DNA of 64,000 nucleotides from Gracilaria gracilis. Lineage: Eukaryota > Rhodophyta > Florideophyceae > Gracilariales > Gracilariaceae. The position numbers and the translations under genes were made by a program. The notes beneath the pieces were generated by a model. It did no database searches and was not told where the DNA came from. It saw only the letters and a list, made by a program, of their open reading frames with translations. The stretch spans positions 930,001 to 994,000 of the forward strand of contig JARGSG010000013.1 of assembly GCA_030374805.1 (NCBI GenBank), in the 5' to 3' direction. Below are positions 57,893 to 64,000 of this stretch, piece by piece (positions within the stretch are counted from its first letter, which is position 1; each line of letters begins with the position of its first letter).

Positions 57893-58188
57893 TCATATCA
57901 TATAGGAGATGTCGTATTCGTAGCTTCAGAGCGTGAGGGTATGTCACCTTCTACGGAGATATAGCGTTCTATTTCCACATCCGAGACACATACTTTCGGT
58001 TGTGGAAGAAGATGAATATATCTCGGTAGAAGGTGTGACCAGGAAGAAGGTAGGGTGTGCAAGGTGTTGGAAGGGAGAGTTGGGACGGCTTTTATACAGC
58101 ACCACACGTGTAGCTGGAAAGCGAAATGTTGAATATGAAATCACATCTTTGTCCAGGCGTTCGTTTCAATAATTCAAAATAATTTTTT
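57893..58188 (+). repeat. direct repeat unit 1 of the palindrome cluster
   Basis: About 300 bp matching 58993-59290: GAGCGTGAGGGT, CTTCTACGGAGATA, CTTTCGGTTGTGGAAGAAGA and GGCTTTTATACAGCACCACA + CGTGT. Each unit ends in the AATTTTTTGGGACA that opens a palindrome. The TTTTATAC box beside CACACGTGT may be a promoter. Confidence 0.75.
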
Positions 58189-58264
58189 GGGACAGCGGAC
58201 CGCGGTCTCGTGGCCCTTCATCGGTGCACCGATGAAGCGCCACGACACCCCAGTCCGCTGTCCC
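58189..58264. repeat. palindrome 3 of the 76-bp family
   Basis: 76 bp with 38-base arms and centre CGGTGCACCG; a few arm mismatches. Preceded by CGTTTCAA ... AATTTTTTGGGACA as in copies 4 and 6. Confidence 0.9.
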
Positions 58265-58353
58265 AACGCACCGTGAGTGATAATGATGGGGTGCTGGCAA
58301 ACGTGGCACGGCCGTCCAGCCGCCCGTTTCAAAAAAACTCAGAAATATTTTTT

Positions 58354-58429
58354 GGGACAGGGGACCGTGGTGTCGTGGCGCTTCATCGGTGCACCGATAA
58401 ATCGCCACAACGCCACGGTCCGCTGTCCC
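58354..58429. repeat. palindrome 4 of the 76-bp family
   Basis: 76 bp, centre CGGTGCACCG, tail CAACGCGTCGTGAGTGATGA. The arms differ at several places, some of them compensatory (ACCGTGG with CCACGGT). Confidence 0.9.
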
Positions 58430-58570
58430 AACGCGTCGTGAGTGATGATGGTGCGGTGGTGGCATACGTGGCACCACCAACGTGCCGTGACCGATGAAAT
58501 TGGCCCGCTGTCATCGCGCCGTGTGCGATGAAACTGGGTTGCTGGCATACGTGGCACCGCCAACGTCTCT

Positions 58571-58646
58571 GGGACAGCGGACCGGGGTGCCGTGGCGCTT
58601 CATCGGTGCACCGATGAAGCGCCACGACACCCTCGTCCGCTGTCCC
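58571..58646. repeat. palindrome 5 of the 76-bp family
   Basis: 76 bp with near-perfect 38-base arms and centre CGGTGCACCG, followed by CAACGCGCCGTGAGTG. Confidence 0.9.
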
Positions 58647-58992
58647 AACGCGCCGTGAGTGCCGATCGGCTGTTCCAGGGTGAAAGGAACATGCCATGTA
58701 TGCATGATCCAGTGGATCCCGACTCAAATGATTTCCTGCTCTCACTCTATTCAATACGTCTTACTATGGCTATCCTATTCTTAACGGATATCTTAATCCT
58801 AGCTTCAAAGCGCAAGCATAATGGAAATGGGGCATCCACTATACAAAATTAAGATAGAAGATGTACTAACTTAATCTCATATAATAGATGTCCTATTCCT
58901 AGCAACAAAGCGAGAGGGTGTGTGAAAACCAAGCACCATAGCAATAGGACACCGGTTACATTCAATTAAGATAAAAGATGTACTAACTTAAT

Positions 58993-59290
58993 CTCATATA
59001 ACGGTTTTCTTATTCGTAGCTACAGAGCGTGAGGGTGTGTTACCTTCTACGGAGATACATCGTCCTATTCCCGCAACCGAGACATACTTTCGGTTGTGGA
59101 AGAAGATGAATATATCACGGTAGAAGGTGTGACCAGGAAGGTAGGGCGTGGAAGGTGTTGCGAGCTGGAGTGGGGATGGCTTTTATACACCAGCACACGT
59201 GTGGTTGGGGTGGCTCGGATGCAATGTTGAAAAAATGAAATATCATCTTTGTCCAGCCGCTCGTTTCAAAAAAACTCAAAAATATTTTTT
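58993..59290 (+). repeat. direct repeat unit 2 of the palindrome cluster
   Basis: Second copy of 57893-58188. The shorter word GATGTCCTATTCCTAGC(T/A)AC + AAAGCG/GAAGCG, with variants, occurs before both units (57600-57890, 58770-58990), so the array is older and more complex than one duplication. Confidence 0.75.
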
Positions 59291-59395
59291 GGGACAGCGG
59301 ACCGGGGTGTCGTGGCGCTTCATCGGTGCACCGATGAAGCGCCACGACACCCCGGTCCGCCGATGAAGCGCCAAGACACCCCGGTCCGCTGTCCC
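59291..59395. repeat. palindrome 6 of the 76-bp family, with duplicated right arm
   Basis: The first 70 bases (59291-59360) pair as a perfect inverted repeat apart from the outer end. Then about 35 bases of the right arm (CGATGAAGCGCCA ... GTCCGCTGTCCC) are repeated, giving 105 bp. A partial arm duplication is typical of replication slippage or cruciform repair. Confidence 0.9.
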
Positions 59396-59770
59396 AGAGT
59401 GAAATTAGTGCCCCAAAAATTTTATTTATTTCCATATTGCTCAAACATTGTTGTACAAGTGTACTATAGATATTAGTAGCGTTAGTAGCTTCATGTAGAT
59501 TTGTAAACGTTCCGCGAGTACGCTATAAAATTTTTAAATAGGCACAGTGTATAGTTTAAACTAATATTGAGCGGACGCGCATCCGTGATGAAGTAGACGG
59601 AAAGGAACGGGAGTGAAAGTGACAACTACCTAACCGATCTCGCGAGCGTTCTCGACGGTCGTAAACAACGTTTTATATTCTATCAGCTGCGTGTAACCGC
59701 GATGCCGCCTCGCAAGCATAAAAGGGGCCGGGATTCAAGACAAGCGAACCCAAGTGCAGGGGTGTTATAA
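59396..59770 (+). promoter_or_regulatory. upstream region of the 59.8 kb gene
   Basis: AT-rich to about 59570, then GC-richer. TATAAAATTT at 59525 is a possible TATA box about 245 bp before the ATG. Nothing else recognised. Confidence 0.3.
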
Positions 59771-62700
59771 ATGGCGACCCTAACACGAGGGAGAGGGAGG
59801 GCAAAAGGCACTACGCCGCGTATGCCACCAGCCCGAGCAATGACGAAGAATGTTTCGCCCGCTGCTACGCCGGTATTGAAAGGCGGCGATGCGGTGCATT
59901 TGTTTGTGATGGTTTGGAAAGAAAGGAGGAGGGTGAAAGTGGGAACCGCGGAGGTGAGAGGTGTGGGGTCCGCCGGTGATGCAGAGAAGGCTCTTTGCCG
60001 TTCGCTTTATGGCTATCTTTTAAGAGCGACTGCCTTAGAAAAAGAAGACTTGGTTGTGATCTGGAGGACGAAGATTATTATAAGTCATGGAAGCGCGAAG
60101 TACCCTTACCGTTCTCAAGGTAATGAAGACCCGCCAAGTACGCTGAGCGAGTTGTTCGCAGCTGGGTTGTATGCGTGGGATACGTCGATGATGGACCGAA
60201 TCGATATTCCGCAAAGTACTACTCCAGGGTCCGGGGCTGGCAAGTCTTCTACATCTGAGCCTGAGAAAGTGGTTGCTCTGGAGGTCGAGAAACCTGCTGA
60301 GGAAGCTTTCAAAACTCGAAGAAACTCTTCTAAAGGGATGAAGAAACCCGTGGGAGCGAGCGTCAGCATCATAGAGGACTCCGACAACGATATTGTGGAG
60401 GTCTTTCAGACGAGTAAGGCTCCGCTTGCTGACGCGGAGGAGGACTTGTTCGATGAAGGAGACAGTGTTCCGTCGGAAGAGGTTGACAACACCCTGTCTC
60501 TCAAGAAGATTTCCGTCGCCGACTATGTTCAGCGCAGGATGACGATGCATATCGAAATGATTGAAATCCCGAAGAAGACAGTTCGAAGTGTGAACCTGGG
60601 ACACAAGGATGCGACGATGATGAAATGTCGCAACTTTGGGTGGCTTCCGTCTGCAGGTTCGATTGCTGTGGCATCTCTAGGGCAGTATGATGTGAACTAT
60701 ATATTTGTTGATGGGAGAATTGTTGTGCCTGTAACCCTCATAGACGTATATCACCGAATTCTTGTGCTACGAGACTTGCATGGGGAAGGCGGGAAGTGGG
60801 TGGATATAGTCCTTTCTTTGGATGTTCTGCTGTGGGGAAGAAAGGATGGGAGTGCCATGACAATGAACGAGGTAGTAGGACTCGGCAAACTTCTGAACGA
60901 GATGAGTTCGAATGTGCTGACGATGGCGTTTGCAGACAAAATTCATAGCACGGTATCTTTTGTGCAGAACGTCGTGGACGAGTCACATGTGGATGTGAAG
61001 AGCATTACTTCGAAGCAGTTAGCTGGTGCTTTGAAGAGAAGTGAGGCTTTCGGAGACTACAGCGTGCGTCACTTGACTCGTTACGCGACATTGGCTCTGA
61101 AGTTTGTGGAATGTGAGGGGCTTTTGGAGTTCTTTGAGAAGATGTGTGAGCAAGATCCAACCCTGACGTTGACGCATGTCTTAAGTGACCTCTTGATGGG
61201 TCTCACCGATGGGCATTTTCGATTTGTCGTACGTTGCTTGCAATGTCATGTGGAACTGAGGTTGTCTTCTTCTAAGAGAACAGATCGTTTTGAAGACATG
61301 AGGAAGCACGTCTTTCAATGTGCCATAGGTATATACAACCCATGTAATGTCACTGGGAAGAAGAAGTAGATTAGTGTTGAAGAAGTATTGCGGACATTAT
61401 TCAACTTAGGAGGAAGGAATGTGTCTGTGATGGAATATCTGGGTATGCGGACAGCAAAAATGGAACTTGGCGGTCCGAGGCGTGTATAGATCGGGATGGT
61501 GTCTAGAAGGGTGAAAACCGCGGGTAAAAAGCTTCAAGAAGTTTTCAAAGTATCGCTTCAAACTTCAGAGGAGGTGAAGGAGGTAAAGGAGGAGGTGGTT
61601 TAAGTCGTGGGTGTAGGTGATGGTACGTCAACCGCAGCACCTAATGAGGCAGAAGAGGCGCTTATGTTGTTGGAAGCTTCCATTCAATGGGACGACCCTG
61701 AAGCAGAGCCATCAGGGTTTAGGCGGAGCACACGGAAAAAGACTGCTCCGGGCCGGCTGAAAGAAGATTGGGGTAGCAAGGCTGGGAGCAAGAAGAAGAA
61801 GAAGAGGTTAATTGATCTTACTGACGATGAGGATGAGGTATAAATCCAACCTGTTCCGAAGAGAATGAAGAAGGGCACCGTGAAGACCCCTTCTGGAGAT
61901 ATACCGATGGAGGTTGTTACTTTATTCAGGAATATGAAGAAACCAGCATTGAAGAAGTTCTTCAAGAAACAGAAAATAATTTTGGTGTCGCCGAGCGAGG
62001 ATGAAAGTGGTGGCAGTGAAAACGATGGTAGGTTCGTTCAGGACGACGAAGAAGGGGTGGAGGAAGGAACGATGCGTGGATTTGAAGACAAGAATCCCGA
62101 GAAACCCCCGAAAGGGATGAACAAGGCAGGTAAGTAGGCTGGTGGATGTCATTGACGAGCCTGGTGAATGCCCTACCGAGTGAGTGGCCGGGAGGGAAAA
62201 ATGCAGTGAAACATCAGCACCCATGGATGGAGATGATTCATTTGCAAAAGGAGCACAGGGCGGGACGTTTGGGGGTGGCGGATTTGAGAGCGGTCCATCA
62301 CGCGGTGTACTTGCATGCCGCCCGGAATGTGCACAAGGAGGGAGGTAGCACGAAAGAACCAGTTGTTGGGGTGAAGCTTCCGTTGAGGGGAAAGCGGAGA
62401 GGGGAGGAAGAAGCTCTTTGGATGGCGGCGATGGAGAGAGATGACCTCGCTCGGGAGTACTTTGCGACGAAGAGAATGGAATTGAAGGAAAGGAGTTTCT
62501 GTTTTTTGGAACACTTCGGAACTGATGGAGGTCTGTCAGAGGAGGCGAAGAAGAGGGGCGTGGTGGTGGATGAAGATGTAGTAGAAGGGTTGCTAGAGTT
62601 TTTTGAGAAGGACTTCAAGGAGCAGCCAGACTTCAATTTTGAAGAGAACCGAACGAAATGGAATTCGATCATCAACGCGGGAGAAGGAAAGGATGCTGGG

Positions 62701-63503
62701 GACAGGATGCAGGGAATTTGACGATATAATACGACGAAGAAGGGGATTGTTGATTGCATGGAATCTGATGAGAAGAATGTGATGATGGTGAGAAAGCGGG
62801 CGTTGTTGAATGCGAGGTTTGGGCAAATTGCATCGGCTCTTCGCCTTTGTAGCAACAGCAAGGCTAAGCAAAGGATTACGCGCCGCAGACCGGAGGCCGT
62901 GTGTTGTGTACGGGGGAGGGATGCCCAAGGCAGGTTTTTTACACTGATTTTCGAGGGTTGACGAAAGTGGAGAAGGATAAGGGAGAGATTCCGGGGTTCT
63001 TCGTGATGGCCTCTGGGGGGATTCCATTTATGATATGCGTTTGTGAGAGGTCTCACAATATGTATGTGATGGATGACAAGAGTTTGAGGATGTAATCACG
63101 TACAATGGTTGTGAAGAAGTTCAGGGTCTCGCCTCACTCAGTGTTTATTGGGAGAGGGGATGTGTTTCATGCGGGAGCTGGGTACATGGATGCGTTGGTG
63201 AAAGAGAATTGCCTGAGGTATCACATGTATATTGTACCTGAAGCATACAAGCTCCCTGACGCGAGGCACAGGGAGCCAGCGTTTCGGCCAAAGTTCGTAG
63301 ATGAGGACTTTGGGCTAGGAGAAGACCCAAACGACCAGCTCGAAGATGATAAAGGTTTGGAGGAAGAGAGTGTAATGGAAGATATGGAAGATGGAGAGGA
63401 CGAGTACGAAGAGGAAGATGAAGAAATGTCATGTGGCCCTGCTGAGAATACAGATGGGGATTACCAGGAAGGACAGATGATAATGGATGAAGACAATGAG
63501 TAG
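59771..63503 (+). pseudogene. large unknown protein: SUMO-interaction-like motifs, C2HC-type end, cupin-like C-terminus
   Basis: ATG 59771 opens 532 codons. Residues about 1-30 are basic, and SIIEDSDNDIVEV (about residue 199) resembles a SUMO-interaction motif. The first segment ends with RCLQCHVELR ... HVFQC, a C2HC-like zinc site. The same frame continues past TAG 61367, TAG 61487, TAA 61601 and TAA 61841 to TAG 62135. It includes RLIDLTDDEDE (61804-61836), a textbook SUMO-interaction motif next to a Lys tract. After a frame change at about 62130 a frame runs through TGA 62719. After another change at about 62890 it passes TAA 63093 to a final TAG 63501. The C-terminus has GRGDVFHAGAGY ... 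LRYHMYI, like the last strands of a cupin/2-oxoglutarate oxygenase, then a very acidic tail. Function unknown. It is divergent to the methyltransferase-SET gene. Confidence 0.55.
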
Positions 63504-63732
63504 TTATAATGTAGCACTTATAGTGTTGTGTGTGTTCGTGATAGAGACATTAGATAAAAAGTGAACATTTGATTTGTTTAAGAAGTAACTTAAAAAGAAT
63601 TGAAGAACGAGAAGGGGTTGTGTGTAGTTGCAACGAGCACAAGGTTTACAATTTGTTCTAATTACTAGAGAATGTCATGTCTAAGAACATTGACATAGTT
63701 GATGTGAAAGATGCAGAGTCCTGCCTTCCGGC
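63504..63732 (+). other. gap between convergent reading frames
   Basis: AT-rich, no gene. It probably holds the 3' ends of the two convergent genes. Confidence 0.4.
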
Positions 63733-64000
63733 TCATTTTTCATCTGCGGAGGTGCGATAGAAGTAAGAATTTCTGGATTCATACTCCAAGAAAGAAGCTG
63801 GGAAGGTAGTAAGGTTGCTGCCGTATTCCAGAAGGGATTCGACTGTAGAAAGGATATTGAAGGAGAGACCTGTGTTGGAGGTGACTATCCCAAAAAGCTC
63901 CTTCATTATAGCTGAGACAATAGTTTTGTACTTGGTAGCCACTTCATACATGGTAACGAATCCAAATGAAGAACCGATGAGATTGAAGGAAGAGATCCAA
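63733..64000 (-). CDS. 3' end of an unidentified gene, cut by the window edge
   Basis: The minus-strand frame is open from the window edge to TGA 63733. It encodes a mixed hydrophobic peptide (GSSFGFVTMYEVATKYKTIV, MKELFGIVTSNTGLSFNIL). Composition looks coding. The Met at 63951 may be internal. No family recognised. Confidence 0.4.
   Translation of the reverse strand, partial: WISSFNLIGSSFGFVTMYEVATKYKTIVSAIMKELFGIVTSNTGLSFNILSTVESLLEYGSNLTTFPASFLEYESRNSYFYRTSADEK

Noticed and set aside
57201..59395. CRISPR-like array
   Set aside because: The repeats are 76-bp palindromes at uneven distances of 42-873 bp without unique equal-length spacers, and the DNA is eukaryotic.
62901..63300. A confirmed 2-oxoglutarate dioxygenase
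   Set aside because: Only the last strands (GDVFHAGAGY, LRYHMYI) are recognisable; an HxD metal motif is not visible, so only a fold-level resemblance is stated.
53728..63503. Reassigned stop codons (TAA/TAG as Gln)
   Set aside because: TGA also interrupts the frames, normal stops end other genes such as the intact pol at 2159, and frameshifts are present. Decay explains all of this.
1..64000. tRNA, rRNA or other structured RNA genes
   Set aside because: I looked for the GGTTCGAATCC-type T-arm and rRNA core words and found no convincing candidate by eye; tRNAscan-SE and Infernal would be decisive.

Overview
The window is eukaryotic nuclear DNA dominated by transposable elements, most of them decayed. 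It shows chromodomain Ty3/gypsy LTR retrotransposons, CACTA (EnSpm)-type transposases, an interstitial TTTAGGG-like tract and a TIR/TIR-NB-ARC gene pair. Together these suggest an alga, and a multicellular red alga (florideophyte) is my best guess, because TIR-NB-ARC genes, gypsy-rich gene-poor DNA and few visible introns fit that group. No marker in the window proves this, and a fungus or another alga cannot be excluded. || Layout. 1-6.6 kb: 3' part of a Ty3/gypsy element. It has pol on +, a 971-codon ORF on the opposite strand, a polypurine tract and a 508 bp LTR. 6.6-11.3 kb: tandemly duplicated TIR genes, a TIR-only gene and then a TIR-NB-ARC gene whose 3' end was replaced by a second copy of the same retroelement end (11.2-12.8 kb). 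13.2 kb: telomere-like tract. 14.3-19.5 kb: a deleted LTR element (matching direct repeats, protease-linker remnant, antisense ORF remnant) with a CACTA transposase pseudogene nested in it. 20.4-30.1 kb: two more decayed gypsy elements on the minus strand. 30.1-34.3 kb: a coiled-coil ORF next to a CACTA-type inverted terminus, then a Tnp2 transposase pseudogene. 34.3-42.4 kb: mostly sequence without recognisable genes, plus a GC-rich stretch with short dispersed repeats. 42.5-46.9 kb: gypsy pol pseudogene on minus, cut in its protease by a second CACTA copy (46.9-50.5 kb). 51.1-53.4 kb: coiled-coil/basic ORFs. 53.7-63.5 kb: a divergent pair of degenerate genes around a cluster of 76 bp palindromes. 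The minus-strand gene fuses a DPPY-type DNA amino-methyltransferase to a SET domain. The plus-strand gene carries two SUMO-interaction-like motifs, a C2HC zinc-finger-like end and a cupin/dioxygenase-like C-terminus. || Main points. (1) At least four gypsy copies share an unusual layout, with pol followed by a related ORF in antisense, then PPT and LTR. (2) The methyltransferase-SET fusion with its divergent partner and palindrome-rich intergenic region looks like a chromatin-modifying mobile or domesticated module. (3) Both genes of that pair are broken mainly by in-frame TAA/TAG/TGA with the frame otherwise kept, as expected from C-to-T decay of methylated DNA. All assignments come from reading motifs by eye; no database search or alignment program was run.
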